From an uncultured Verrucomicrobiota bacterium (GTDB lineage: Bacteria > Verrucomicrobiota > Kiritimatiellia > RFP12 > UBA1067): a stretch of DNA of 22,468 bases. Position numbers and translations under genes: made by a program. The stretch lies in assembly GCA_937901395.1 (NCBI GenBank), contig CALCDB010000121.1, positions 1 to 22,468 on the forward strand. The letters run 5' to 3'. Below are positions 4,842 through 13,746 of this stretch, piece after piece. Position 1 is the stretch's first letter. Each line of letters starts with the position of its first letter. Under the pieces are notes generated by a model. The model saw only the letters and a list, made by a program, of their open reading frames with translations. It searched no databases and was not told the origin of the DNA.

Positions 4842-7111
4842 CCCCCGCCGAGTTCATAGACAATCCCGATTGGGCGGGGTTCATACCTGAATTTTCGGAA
4901 TCGACGCGGGCGCGTCATTTGCCCACGCACGAGGATTGTTCGCAACTTGATATCGCCGCGGTAGCCGGCAATTTGCGGTGCGGGGGCGCATTGGGTTCGA
5001 TGCGCGGTTACGAAGAGCGCTTGGGGCAGATAGATATGGCCGGAGCGATCGCCAACGCCTTCAATCAGCGCATGAACATAATGATCGAGGCGGGAACGGG
5101 AGTTGGAAAGTCGCTCGCGTATCTGGTTCCCTCGATAATGTGGGCATGGACGAACGATACGCCGGTAATCATTTCAACGGCGACGCGCAATTTGCAATCG
5201 CAATTGATTGGCGCGGATATTCCCAAGGCGTTGAGGATATTAGGCGATGATGCGCGGAAATTCAAGGTAGCATTGCTGAAGGGGCGGAGCAATTACCTTT
5301 GTCTGCGAGAATTGGCGGAGTTCTTCGCGGCGGGGTTTTGGACCATGTCGAAAGACGAGCAGGAACAGATGCCGGCGTTGATCGATTGGTTGCAAAAGAC
5401 GAAGGATGGAGATTTGGATAGCTACGATGGATTGCCGCGAAGCGTATTATCGTGCACGGGCGACGAGTGCAGCGGCAGGCGATGCCAGTTCTACAGCAGA
5501 TGTTTCGTATACAAGGCGCGGCGATTGGCGGCGGACGCGCATTTGGTAATAGCCAATCACGCATTGGTATTGGCGGAATCCTGCGGAGGGGGAATATTGC
5601 CGGCATACAGCAGGGTGATATTCGACGAAGCCCATAATCTCGAAGCAATCGCCACCGAATATTTCAGTTATGAATTCTCGATGCCGGCGCTGATACGCAT
5701 TCTCAATCGCCTCATGCGCAGAGGCAAGGGCAAGCGGAGTCGTCCGGGGGGAGTAGTGACGGCGATAGAACGTCAGTTCCAGAAGGGAGCGTTTTCCGCA
5801 AGCAAGCACAGCAAGAGGATAATGGAGCTATTGAAGGAGATAGCCGCATGCAATGTGAGAGTAGTAAATGCTACCGAGCGCTTGAGTGAAGTAGTGGAGG
5901 CGTTGCTCGCACCGGCGAAAGAACGCGAGTGTTGTCGTTATCGAGTAGCGATGGGCAGAAGGCAATATTCAAATCATGGAATGTTCGTGGAGTATGGGAC
6001 GAACGAGTGGGATGAGGCCAAACTATTGATTGCGCAAAATGATTTCGAGTCGCAGATGGGCGCGATGGTAAAGACGCTATACGAGCTTCACGATACGCTC
6101 GACGAAGTGGTTTCGGATGGAGAGCTGAATTATCTTGGCGATCTTATTTCGCAAGTGGAGGCAATAGCGGAGGGGTTGAAGGAGTTCGTCAACGCAGTGA
6201 ATTTCGTGTTATTGGGCAGCGATTCGAATTACGCCTATTGGATCGAGCGAGTAAGGGCGGATAGGAAGGCATCGCATCTAAGAATGGTAGCCGCGCCACT
6301 TTCGGTTGCGGAGGAATTGAAGCGCGCGTTCTACGATCGCAAGGATACGGTGGCATTGTGTTCGGCCACGTTGCGAGTAGGCAATGACTTCAGGTATATG
6401 GCGAAGCGATTGGGCTGCGGGGAGCGATTCCAGATGCTGACCTCGATTTCTCCATTCAATTATCTTCGGCAAGCGATCGTGCTGGCGCCGGACTGCTTGC
6501 CGGATCCGACGGCCGATGCGCAGGGATATGCGAAGGCATTGGCGGAGATGATGAAGGATTTGTTTTCCATAACCAAGGGCAGAGCGCTGGTATTGTTCAC
6601 GAGCTACGAGATGATGAATGCCGTCGCCGGGTATGCGCATCAATTGCTCGCGGATTGCGACATTCGCCTATTGGTTCAGGGCGAGGGGCTTTCGCGTGAG
6701 GCGATGACGCGTCATCTCAAGGAAGATGGCAATACGGTAATCTTCGGGGCGCAGAGCTTTTGGGAAGGAGTTGACGTTTCTGGCGATGCGCTATCGTGCG
6801 TAGTGTTGGCGCGGTTGCCGTTCGCGCAAATAGGCGATCCGGTAATAGAGGCGCGCTCGGAGAAGATAGATCGCGAAGGCGGAAGCTCGTTTAGGGATTA
6901 TCTACTGCCAGAGGCGGTGATTAAGTTTCGGCAGGGATTCGGGCGCTTGATACGAACCAAGACCGATCGCGGGGCGGTAATCATCACCGACCCAAGATTG
7001 GTGACGAAGAATTACGGAGCGATCTTCAGAAAGTCGATTCCGGCTTCGGTGCATACCATCGTGGACATACAAGAACTATTAAGACGAGTATCGGACTTTT
7101 TCGCGGAATGA
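4838..7111 (+). CDS. dinG: DinG/XPD-type iron-sulfur superfamily 2 DNA helicase
   Basis: 757 residues, near the ~716 of E. coli DinG. Visible motifs: Walker A EAGTGVGKS (84-92), motif Ia STATRNLQSQ, the Fe-S cysteines C155, C211, C216, C222 whose last three keep the CysX4CysX5Cys spacing of E. coli DinG, DEAH (263-266), CSATL, SYEMMN, SFWEGVD and the arginine-finger motif RQGFGRLIR (698-706). Such enzymes unwind DNA 5'-3', including R-loops and forked structures, using ATP. It starts with GTG overlapping the HIT stop, and its own stop overlaps the comEC start as ATGA (7108-7111). No exonuclease domain is fused at the N-terminus, unlike Firmicutes DinG. Assigned to DinG rather than YoaA by overall look only. 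Confidence 0.88.
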   Translation: MTPAEFIDNPDWAGFIPEFSESTRARHLPTHEDCSQLDIAAVAGNLRCGGALGSMRGYEERLGQIDMAGAIANAFNQRMNIMIEAGTGVGKSLAYLVPSIMWAWTNDTPVIISTATRNLQSQLIGADIPKALRILGDDARKFKVALLKGRSNYLCLRELAEFFAAGFWTMSKDEQEQMPALIDWLQKTKDGDLDSYDGLPRSVLSCTGDECSGRRCQFYSRCFVYKARRLAADAHLVIANHALVLAESCGGGILPAYSRVIFDEAHNLEAIATEYFSYEFSMPALIRILNRLMRRGKGKRSRPGGVVTAIERQFQKGAFSASKHSKRIMELLKEIAACNVRVVNATERLSEVVEALLAPAKERECCRYRVAMGRRQYSNHGMFVEYGTNEWDEAKLLIAQNDFESQMGAMVKTLYELHDTLDEVVSDGELNYLGDLISQVEAIAEGLKEFVNAVNFVLLGSDSNYAYWIERVRADRKASHLRMVAAPLSVAEELKRAFYDRKDTVALCSATLRVGNDFRYMAKRLGCGERFQMLTSISPFNYLRQAIVLAPDCLPDPTADAQGYAKALAEMMKDLFSITKGRALVLFTSYEMMNAVAGYAHQLLADCDIRLLVQGEGLSREAMTRHLKEDGNTVIFGAQSFWEGVDVSGDALSCVVLARLPFAQIGDPVIEARSEKIDREGGSSFRDYLLPEAVIKFRQGFGRLIRTKTDRGAVIITDPRLVTKNYGAIFRKSIPASVHTIVDIQELLRRVSDFFAE

Positions 7112-8280
7112 GCTTGATAGTATTTTGCGCGGCATTGGCGATTGGAGAATTCGCCGGCAGTTTCATAACGCGGTATTGCGAGGCGTGGCCGATATTCGCG
7201 ATGATAGCAGCTTCATTCGCGCTATTCGGCTATGGATTCGGGGTCAAAGGTTGGCAATACGGGTTCGCATTCTTTCTCGGGGTGACGTTGTTTTTCGTGG
7301 CCTCGGTGGAATCGGAGCAGCAATTTCGCGAACAGCCGTGGATGCGGAATCGATGGGAGCGTACGAGCTATGGCGAGAACAACGCATTCTCCGGCGTGCG
7401 GGATGAGCTTTCGCGGAGAATCGGCATCGGGCTTGATTCGGAACGTGATGCGGTAGCGCTCAACCGCGCGATATTATTAGGCGAGAGAAAGGCATTGCCA
7501 AAGCACATGAAGCAGGCGTTCGTTGAATCTGGAACCATGCATGTGTTCGCCATATCCGGTTTGCATGTGATGGCGGTAGCATCGCTATTATCGCTAATCA
7601 TGCGATTGCTCATGGTTCCGCGACGTTGGATAGGAGTTTTCGCATTGCCGTTCTTATGGGCATATATCATAATTATCGGATATCCGCCAAGTGCAGTGCG
7701 GGCAGCGATAATGGCCACATTCTATCTAATGGCGCCGATATTCTGGCGACGCCCCGATGCGCTACGGGCGTGGGCGTTGACTTTTCTATTGGTTTACATA
7801 GGCAAGCCAACGATGATAACCAACGTGGGGGCGGCATTGTCGTTCATAGTAGTGCTGTCGATAATATTGGCGGGTAGGTATTCAAATAGATTCAAGAGCA
7901 GAATTGTGAGCATGATCTTCGTTACCTTCTCGGCGTGGGCGGCTGGCGTTCCCATCGCGGCGCATGTATTCGGCAGAGTGACGCCGGGCGGAATTTGCGC
8001 GAATTTGCTACTGGTTCCGGTCGCTGGCGTTACGGTAGTCACGGGGATGTTGGGTATGCTCATAAGTTTCATTTCGGAAACCTTGGCGGCATACTTCAAT
8101 AATCTTTCGGCATTGTTCACGGATGGAATGGTCGTAATATCCGAGATTGTCGCAGGGATGCCCGGCGCCAATCTGGAAGTCGGCAAGTGGTCGCTTTTGC
8201 AATGCGCGGAGTGGTATCTGGTAATATTACTAATATTATTTTGGGCTAATTTGCGTGAAAAGCGTGAATTGTTCCGCTAA
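7108..8280 (+). CDS. comEC: ComEC/Rec2-family membrane protein, competence core domain only
   Basis: 390 residues with many hydrophobic helices. The ComEC signature is clear: AFVESGTMHVFAISGLHVMAV (around 137-157), then GYPPSAVRAAIMA and FWRRPDALRAWAL. ComEC forms the inner-membrane channel for single-stranded DNA during natural transformation. Full-length proteins are about 750 residues, with an N-terminal OB-like region and a C-terminal metallo-beta-lactamase nuclease. Here there is only a short N-terminal part and no beta-lactamase domain, and the frame ends with a normal stop, so it looks like a natural short form rather than a broken gene. The ATGA overlap with the helicase gene suggests joint production. 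A role in DNA uptake is inferred from the family only. Confidence 0.82.
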   Translation: MSLIVFCAALAIGEFAGSFITRYCEAWPIFAMIAASFALFGYGFGVKGWQYGFAFFLGVTLFFVASVESEQQFREQPWMRNRWERTSYGENNAFSGVRDELSRRIGIGLDSERDAVALNRAILLGERKALPKHMKQAFVESGTMHVFAISGLHVMAVASLLSLIMRLLMVPRRWIGVFALPFLWAYIIIIGYPPSAVRAAIMATFYLMAPIFWRRPDALRAWALTFLLVYIGKPTMITNVGAALSFIVVLSIILAGRYSNRFKSRIVSMIFVTFSAWAAGVPIAAHVFGRVTPGGICANLLLVPVAGVTVVTGMLGMLISFISETLAAYFNNLSALFTDGMVVISEIVAGMPGANLEVGKWSLLQCAEWYLVILLILFWANLREKRELFR

Positions 8281-8284
8281 TATA

Positions 8285-8295
8285 TGATATAATAC
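8285..8295 (+). promoter_or_regulatory. Extended -10 promoter of the glycosyltransferase-to-symporter operon
   Basis: TGATATAATAC with TATAAT at 8288-8293, beginning 4 bp after the comEC stop. Eight bases separate the hexamer from the ATG at 8302, so the mRNA should have a leader of 0-2 nt. The 15-mer TATGATATAATACGC is identical to those before adk and the EamA gene. It marks the boundary between two otherwise tightly packed operons. Confidence 0.8.
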
Positions 8296-8301
8296 GCATA
8301 T

Positions 8302-9534
8302 ATGAAATTTCGCATATTTTTTTGGCTAATGCTGGCGTTGGCAGCCGTACGGTTGCTATTGATGTCCATTACGCCCGTCTTTGAGCCAAGCGAAGCACGG
8401 TATGCGGCAATTTCCGCCAATATGGCGCGTTCCGGCGATTTTGTGGTTCCAAGATTCACGCATGATTTGGAATATCAGCCATTCAAAGGCAAGCCGCCTT
8501 TGGTGTTTCAGGCGGGAGGGATCTGTTGCAAGCTCTTTGGGATCAATGAATTCTCGGTGAGGTTGTTTCCGTTTTGCTCCGCGGTTTTGATGTTGGCGGT
8601 GCTTTTCTTCTTCGTGAAGAAGCGTTCCGATGCCGATACCGCACGCCTATCGGTGGTGATATGCGCCACATCGACGGCGTTTTTTTCGGCGGCGGGATTT
8701 TCCATGACCGATATGTCGCTGACGTGTTCGGTTGCGAGCGCATTGTTGCTGTATGGTTTGTATCTTGAGAATTTCTCCATTGGTCATGCGGCGGGCGTTG
8801 CGGCGTTTTTGGGGGCGGGTATGATGATCAAGGGGCCAGTCGCGTTGGCGTTATTCGGATTGCCGGTAGTAGTCGATGCAATCGTCAATCGGCATTGGAG
8901 GGGGGTATTCAACTGGCGTTGGTTGATCGTTGCGCCGATATTCCTCGTAATCGCGGTTCCATGGTTCGTGATGGTCGAATCGCGGGCGCCTGGGAGCGTT
9001 TGGTATTTCTTTTACAACGAAAACTTCCTGCGCTTCATTACGCATGATTACGGAGACAATTACGGGGCGGGGAGAGAGGCGTTTCGCGGGGTCGCGATTA
9101 TCTGGGCGATTATCGTTACCTTACCATGGATAGCATTGGCGCCGATACGACAGATCAAATGGAAGAACTTCGAGTTGATGGCGATATTGACGATTGTCGG
9201 CTTTTGGTGCCTGACGAGCAGAGTGCTCATCTACTACTTGTTCCCGGTGATACCATTATTCGCGGCTTATATGGCGCTTAATGGAAATAGGCAGAGACTG
9301 GCGCGGTTTTCCTGCTGGTTCGCGGGTCTTGCAATAGTAGTGCTGTCATCGGCGTTATTGGGAGGAATGTATTTTTCAGATAAGATGCTGGGCGAAAAAA
9401 CGCCATTTGTTCCCAATGCCAATCATTATGCGTATGAGTTTTATCACGGGCAACGTCCGGAAAGCGAATTGGCGGAGTGGAGAGAAAAGCGCGATGAATT
9501 CTTCAGGCGCATGAGGGAGCAGGAAAAGAAGTGA
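8302..9534 (+). CDS. ArnT/PMT-like (GT39/GT83-type) membrane glycosyltransferase
   Basis: 410 residues with an N-terminal helix, the motif FEPSEARYA (27-35) that aligns with the catalytic acidic loop of ArnT-type enzymes, KGKPPLVFQ (62-70), and roughly ten further hydrophobic segments including SMTDMSLT and MMIKGPVAL. Enzymes of this class transfer a sugar from a polyprenyl-phosphate donor to lipid A, protein or other lipid-linked acceptors on the outer face of the inner membrane. It is shorter than ArnT (~550), lacking most of the C-terminal periplasmic domain. The C-terminus is charged. Leaderless start is likely. The stop overlaps the next GTG start (9531-9534), so sugar transfer and deacetylation may act on one envelope glycan. 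Acceptor and sugar unknown. Confidence 0.85.
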   Translation: MKFRIFFWLMLALAAVRLLLMSITPVFEPSEARYAAISANMARSGDFVVPRFTHDLEYQPFKGKPPLVFQAGGICCKLFGINEFSVRLFPFCSAVLMLAVLFFFVKKRSDADTARLSVVICATSTAFFSAAGFSMTDMSLTCSVASALLLYGLYLENFSIGHAAGVAAFLGAGMMIKGPVALALFGLPVVVDAIVNRHWRGVFNWRWLIVAPIFLVIAVPWFVMVESRAPGSVWYFFYNENFLRFITHDYGDNYGAGREAFRGVAIIWAIIVTLPWIALAPIRQIKWKNFELMAILTIVGFWCLTSRVLIYYLFPVIPLFAAYMALNGNRQRLARFSCWFAGLAIVVLSSALLGGMYFSDKMLGEKTPFVPNANHYAYEFYHGQRPESELAEWREKRDEFFRRMREQEKK

Positions 9535-10304
9535 AGCGCGTGGCGTTGAGTTTCGACTTTGAAGAGTGCGATTTGCCGCGCGAAAGAGGCGTGGATTTTT
9601 CGCTTGAGGAGGGCATGCGACTGTCAATCGAAGGCGCGAACGCACTGTTGGACAGATTGGAGAGGCAGGGCGTAAGGGCGACATTCTTCTGCACTTTGAA
9701 CTTTGCGCAAAATGCCAAAGACGTGATGAAGCGTTTGATTGATGGCGGCAATGAGATTGGGGCGCATGGGGTAGATCATTTTCACCAGACGTCGGAAGAC
9801 CCGATATTGTGCAAAGAGGGAATTGAGAAACTTTACAATGTGAAGATCGATGGATATCGACAGCCGAGAATGTTTCCAGTTGACGACAAGGTTCTATTGG
9901 AGCATGGCTATCGCTACAATTCTTCGATAAACCCAGCGTTTATTCCAGGCAGATACATGCACTTGAATGTGCCGCGAAAGATATTCGAGAGAAACAACTT
10001 GAAGCAAGTTCCAGCTTCGGTAACTCCAATTATCCGATTCCCGTTGTTTTGGCTCTCTCTGCATTTATTGCCGGAATGGATGTATCAGGCGATGGTGAAG
10101 CGAACGTTAAGGCACGATGGTTATTTCGTGACTTATTTTCATCCGTGGGAATTTTCCTCTATCAATAAACGCGCTCAAGAACTAAAGGTTCCGATGTTGG
10201 TTAGGAGCAATCTTGGCGACCCAATGCTCGGTAGATTGGAGCGACTAATTGAAGCGTTAAGAAAAGAAGGCTCAGAATTCGTGACAATCAGGGAGTTGAT
10301 TTAA
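9531..10304 (+). CDS. Polysaccharide deacetylase (NodB domain) family protein
   Basis: 257 residues starting at a GTG that overlaps the previous stop (GTGA), with GAGCAGGAAAAG upstream. NodB motifs are visible: FDFEE (8-12), with Asp9 as the likely catalytic base, GAHGVDHFH (78-85; His79 and His83 as metal ligands), GYRQPRMF (108-115) and YFHPWEF (202-208, His204). These enzymes remove N-acetyl groups from sugars in cell wall or exopolysaccharides using a divalent metal. The YFHPWEF ending resembles deacetylases of exopolysaccharide clusters. No signal peptide, so it probably acts on cytoplasmic or lipid-linked glycan. Coupled to the glycosyltransferase gene. Confidence 0.88.
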   Translation: MKRVALSFDFEECDLPRERGVDFSLEEGMRLSIEGANALLDRLERQGVRATFFCTLNFAQNAKDVMKRLIDGGNEIGAHGVDHFHQTSEDPILCKEGIEKLYNVKIDGYRQPRMFPVDDKVLLEHGYRYNSSINPAFIPGRYMHLNVPRKIFERNNLKQVPASVTPIIRFPLFWLSLHLLPEWMYQAMVKRTLRHDGYFVTYFHPWEFSSINKRAQELKVPMLVRSNLGDPMLGRLERLIEALRKEGSEFVTIRELI

Positions 10305-10305
10305 G

Positions 10306-10557
10306 ATGCCGCTATATGTATACGAGTGCGAAGCGGAAGGGGAAGGTTGCGAGAAGTGCCGCAACGGCTTCGAGATTATGCAATCCTTGAATGATGATAA
10401 GCTTACGACTTGTCCGGAATGCGGAGCGAGAATCAGGAGGGTAATCTTCGCACCAGGGCTTATGCATTCACGAACTGATTTGCATTATCGGGCGAAGCGC
10501 GCAGGATTCAAGTGCTTGAAAAAAGTCCAGAAGGGCGAATACGAGACAATTTATTAG
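10306..10557 (+). CDS. FmdB-type zinc ribbon protein
   Basis: 83 residues beginning MPLYVYECE, the hallmark start of the FmdB regulatory-protein family. Cysteines at 15/18 (CEKC) and 36/39 (CPEC) make a zinc ribbon, with Cys8 extra. The FGFEIMQSL-like central pattern (NGFEIMQSLND) and RRVIFAPG also fit. The function of these small proteins is not established; some were linked to formamidase or amide regulation. Its ATG follows the deacetylase stop by one base, so it is within the operon. The stop codon is embedded in the AGGAGG that serves pyrF (10556-10561). Confidence 0.82.
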   Translation: MPLYVYECEAEGEGCEKCRNGFEIMQSLNDDKLTTCPECGARIRRVIFAPGLMHSRTDLHYRAKRAGFKCLKKVQKGEYETIY

Positions 10558-10569
10558 GAGGCAAATATC

Positions 10570-11262
10570 ATGGCAGAATTAATCGTTGCGTTGGATGTAA
10601 ATAATCGGCAAGAAGCCGTGGAAAAGGTAAAGGCGATTGGCGACGTCGTCGATTTCTACAAGATCGGCTTGGAGTTATTTTCGGCGGAGGGGCCTGATGT
10701 GGTGAAGGCGGTCAAGGATCTGGGCAAGAGGATATTTCTGGATCTCAAGCTTCACGATATTCCACGCACGGTGGAGCGTGCGGTGAGGGCGGGCGCGACA
10801 TTGGGAGTGGATTTGATGACCATACATTCGGTCGGCGGGAAGGCGATGATCAAGGCGGCGGCAGACGCGGCTAATGAATTCGGGGCGAAGGGTCCGAAGA
10901 TATTGGCGGTGACCGTGCTTACGTCGTTGGACCAAAACGACTTGAATGATGTTGGCATCGTTGGGCGAACGCCAGTAGAGCAGGTCGTGGCGATGGCGAA
11001 GTTCGCTACGGATAATGGCGCGCATGGGTTAGTGTGCTCGCCCAAGGAAGTAGGGGCGCTATCGAAGATGCTCAAGGCGGGAACGCTATTCATCACTCCA
11101 GGGGTGAGACCGGCCGGTTCGGCGGTTGGGGATCAAAAGCGCGTGGCGACGCCAGCGGAGGCGGTAAGGGATGGCGCCACGCATCTTGTGGTCGGGCGGC
11201 CGATTTTGGCGGCTGAGGATCCAATCGCGGTAGCGAAGGCAATTCGTGCGGAGATCGGCTGA
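10570..11262 (+). CDS. pyrF: Orotidine 5'-phosphate decarboxylase
   Basis: 230 residues, normal length. It converts OMP to UMP, the last step of de novo pyrimidine synthesis. The catalytic charge network is intact: Lys31 in FYKIGLE and Asp58/Lys60/Asp63 in FLDLKLHDIP (56-65). Also present are the phosphate-binding ITPGVRP and VVGRPI near the C-terminus. AGGAGG at 10556-10561 gives the strongest ribosome site in this operon, overlapping the fmdB stop. The stop TGA (11260-11262) shares one base with the ATG of the TPR gene. Finding pyrF in an envelope-glycan operon may reflect UMP supply for UDP-sugars, but such mixed operons are common. Confidence 0.96.
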   Translation: MAELIVALDVNNRQEAVEKVKAIGDVVDFYKIGLELFSAEGPDVVKAVKDLGKRIFLDLKLHDIPRTVERAVRAGATLGVDLMTIHSVGGKAMIKAAADAANEFGAKGPKILAVTVLTSLDQNDLNDVGIVGRTPVEQVVAMAKFATDNGAHGLVCSPKEVGALSKMLKAGTLFITPGVRPAGSAVGDQKRVATPAEAVRDGATHLVVGRPILAAEDPIAVAKAIRAEIG

Positions 11263-12650
11263 TGACTGGGATCGTTCCCTTCCTGTTTTTATCAGTCGCG
11301 ATGCTTTCAGACAGCGAATGCTGGAATCAAGGCGTCGATTATTACAACAATGGAGATGTAACCAATGCATTGACGACATTGCGGCCCTTGATGCTGACGA
11401 AGAGCCATGGAGCGAGGGCGGCAGAGATCGTAGCAAAGCTTGAATACGAGCGCGGGAATCTCGAGGAGGCGGCGAATGCAGCGCAGATCGCCTTGAGGGC
11501 ATCGCCAGACGATGATCGCGTACAGCGTAATTTTACGCGCGCAATAGATCAGTTGCCGAAGATGCGAGAAGAGAAGCACCTCGCCGCTATTATGAAAGCC
11601 GCAGAGGGTAAGGATCCCGGGATGATGCTTAAGTCGTCAATGGAAGAAGCGCGTAGAATTTTCGCGGAGGCGGGAACGTATCGAACCAATCGTGCCGCGC
11701 GGGCGATAGCGATTTCGGATTTTCTGTCATCGCGCGCGGAGAAATTGGCGGATACCTGGATCCCCTTGAGAAGCGTAATCTCGCAGGCGGTGACGAATCA
11801 AGAACGGGCGGCGACGATCATGTTGCAGATAGATCAGGCGGAGAGCAAGAATCGCGAAGCGATTAAGTCGCTTTCGGATATGGACGGCAAGGCGTATGAT
11901 GCAATGTCGAACGTAGAACACGATTTCACGCGGTTCTTCAAGTTGGTGGCGCTACCGCCGATGGCGATGAACGAAGATATGATGGCGCAGTCCAATGCAT
12001 GGAAGAAGGTGGAGGAAATCAACGGACGGAATTGGCAACAGGACGCGCTTGATTACACGAGGGCGTTTCGGACGAAGTTTCCGGCGTGGGCTCGTGCATA
12101 CGAGCAACAAGCTCAAGCCGACACCAACAAGCCACCATTTACGGTCGAGACGCAGGCGAGGATATCCGCATTGGCAACGGAGTTGGAAAAGCTACAAATT
12201 GAATGTACCGAAAAGAGCGTAACCAATCGACAAGAGAATGCGGTAAGCATGATTCGCGAGATCATCTCGTTGTTGCCGAACGATAACAGCGGTAGCGCCG
12301 GACAATCTTCCTCGCAGGACAATAAGGATAGGAACAAAGACAACCAAAATCAAAACGGACAAGATCAGAATCAAGATCAGCAGAATCAATCGCAGGCGCA
12401 GGATGACGACAGCAAGGAGGATCAGCCAGATGATCAGAGCGATCAGGAGCAGTCGCCAAACGAAGAGATGAATGAAGATCAGGAAGTTCAGCAAGCGGAG
12501 GAAACGGAATCGGATGAAGATCAAAAGGCGGATGATAAGGAACTCGAGGCGTTGCTGAAGAAAGCTCAGGAACGAAATGATGAGCACGAGGCGGATAAGC
12601 GCGCGAGGATGCGGAAAGCGCAATTGGCGCCTAACGAAAGGGATTGGTGA
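11262..12650 (+). CDS. TPR protein with acidic Gln/Asn-rich region and BatC-like C-terminus
   Basis: 462 residues. A short hydrophobic N-terminus (MTGIVPFLFLSVAML) could be a weak signal sequence. Residues ~20-105 read as two or three TPR units (YYNNGDVTNALTTLRPL; YERGNLEEAANAAQIAL). Residues 340-426 are low complexity, rich in Asp, Gln, Asn, Glu and Ser, certainly disordered. The end (427-462) returns to a charged helix and finishes NERDW. A TPR protein with a disordered linker and a terminal Asp-Trp resembles BatC-type partners of MoxR ATPases and VWA proteins. No MoxR or VWA gene is in the window, so that link is only by resemblance. It starts at ATG 11262, overlapping pyrF by one base, and overlaps murG by one base. 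Confidence 0.68.
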   Translation: MTGIVPFLFLSVAMLSDSECWNQGVDYYNNGDVTNALTTLRPLMLTKSHGARAAEIVAKLEYERGNLEEAANAAQIALRASPDDDRVQRNFTRAIDQLPKMREEKHLAAIMKAAEGKDPGMMLKSSMEEARRIFAEAGTYRTNRAARAIAISDFLSSRAEKLADTWIPLRSVISQAVTNQERAATIMLQIDQAESKNREAIKSLSDMDGKAYDAMSNVEHDFTRFFKLVALPPMAMNEDMMAQSNAWKKVEEINGRNWQQDALDYTRAFRTKFPAWARAYEQQAQADTNKPPFTVETQARISALATELEKLQIECTEKSVTNRQENAVSMIREIISLLPNDNSGSAGQSSSQDNKDRNKDNQNQNGQDQNQDQQNQSQAQDDDSKEDQPDDQSDQEQSPNEEMNEDQEVQQAEETESDEDQKADDKELEALLKKAQERNDEHEADKRARMRKAQLAPNERDW

Positions 12651-13735
12651 TGAAATTTATCGTAGCATGCGGTGGAACGGGCGGCCATTCATTTCCGGGG
12701 ATAGCGGTTGCAGAGGAATTGCTCAAGCGCGGGCACGAAGTGCATCTTTGGGCTTCGGGGAGAGATATAGAATCGCAGGTGATGAAGACATGGAAGGGAC
12801 AGATATTTTCAACTGGTGCCCGTCAGTTATCGATAAGGCATTTATTTGCGAATGCGATGTCGTTCTTTCATTGCTGCAAGGAGATGAAACGCATCAGCCC
12901 CGATGCGATCTTGGCGATGGGCAGTTATTCATCGCTTCCGCCGGTGATGGCGGCTCGTCGTTACAAGGTTAGGGTATATTTGCATGAGGCGAATACGATA
13001 CCCGGCAAGGCGGTGGAGTTTCTCTCTCATTTCGCGAATGCGGTTGCGATTAGCTTCGACGTGACCGCTCGGTATTTGCCATGGGTGAAGACCATCAGGA
13101 CGGGGCTGCCAGTTCGTTCTTCGATAACGCAGGGCAATCGATTCCCGTTTATTCCGCAGGATTCGTTTGTGATTTTCGTCACGGGGGGAAGTCAGGGGGC
13201 TCACGCATTAAACGAATTATGCAGCAAGGCGATTGTGATGATGAAGTCGATACTTGACCAACGTGGCGATGGGCGCAAGCTTTATGTAATCCATCAAACC
13301 GGCATCAAGGATGAGTCGGAGGTGATTGGCGCCTATACACGCGCATCATTGCCATCTCGCGTGTATGCATTCGAGAACGAGATGGCGAATGCGTTCGCCT
13401 CGGCCGATATCGTCATCGCGCGTGCTGGGGCTTCGACGTGCTTTGAATTGGCGGCTTGCGGAAAACCAGCATTGCTCATTCCATTGCCGAGCGCGATGAA
13501 GAATCATCAACATTTCAATGCCGATGCCTTCGCCGCCAAGGGCGCGGCGGACGAGGGGATTCAGGCGAAATTGTCGGCGCGTCAGATATGTCGTTATCTT
13601 TTGGAGCGGTACAACAACCCCGAACGACTGCTGGCGATGAGCAGCAAGATTAAGGCGCTATCGACCCTTGATGCGGCTGAAAGCGTAGCGGATTTGGTAG
13701 AAGGTAAAATACTCACAACAGAAAACAAGAAATAA
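12650..13735 (+). CDS. murG: UDP-GlcNAc:lipid I N-acetylglucosaminyltransferase MurG
   Basis: 361 residues from ATG 12650. MurG adds GlcNAc to lipid I, giving lipid II for peptidoglycan, on the cytoplasmic face of the membrane. Diagnostic motifs: GGTGGHSFPGIAVAEEL (8-24), GSYSSLPPVMAA, LHEANTIPGKA, TGLPVR, FVTGGSQGAHALNEL, and the UDP-GlcNAc-binding RAGASTCFELAACGKPALL followed by NHQHFNA. In-frame TTG (12644) and GTG (12647) lie just upstream, but ATG fits the GAAAGGGA at 12636-12643 and repeats the one-base stop/start overlap seen at the previous junction. The organism therefore makes peptidoglycan, worth noting if it is a PVC member. Followed by an SSS symporter in the same operon. Confidence 0.95.
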   Translation: MKFIVACGGTGGHSFPGIAVAEELLKRGHEVHLWASGRDIESQVMKTWKGQIFSTGARQLSIRHLFANAMSFFHCCKEMKRISPDAILAMGSYSSLPPVMAARRYKVRVYLHEANTIPGKAVEFLSHFANAVAISFDVTARYLPWVKTIRTGLPVRSSITQGNRFPFIPQDSFVIFVTGGSQGAHALNELCSKAIVMMKSILDQRGDGRKLYVIHQTGIKDESEVIGAYTRASLPSRVYAFENEMANAFASADIVIARAGASTCFELAACGKPALLIPLPSAMKNHQHFNADAFAAKGAADEGIQAKLSARQICRYLLERYNNPERLLAMSSKIKALSTLDAAESVADLVEGKILTTENKK

Positions 13736-13746
13736 GGAGACTGATT

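Noticed and set aside
12300..12540. Repetitive CAA/CAG/GAT-rich stretch as a tandem repeat or CRISPR-like array
   Set aside because: There is no fixed unit length or spacer; it is codon repetition encoding a disordered Gln/Asn/Asp region.
12192..12623. Minus-strand frame encoding a very hydrophobic Leu/Ile-rich product
   Set aside because: It is the reverse of the Asp/Gln/Asn-rich low-complexity codons of the TPR gene, which automatically gives Leu/Ile/Val codons on the other strand.
12644..12649. TTG at 12644 or GTG at 12647 as murG start
   Set aside because: ATG 12650 is better spaced from GAAAGGGA, repeats the one-base overlap of the previous junction and gives the usual MurG N-terminus.
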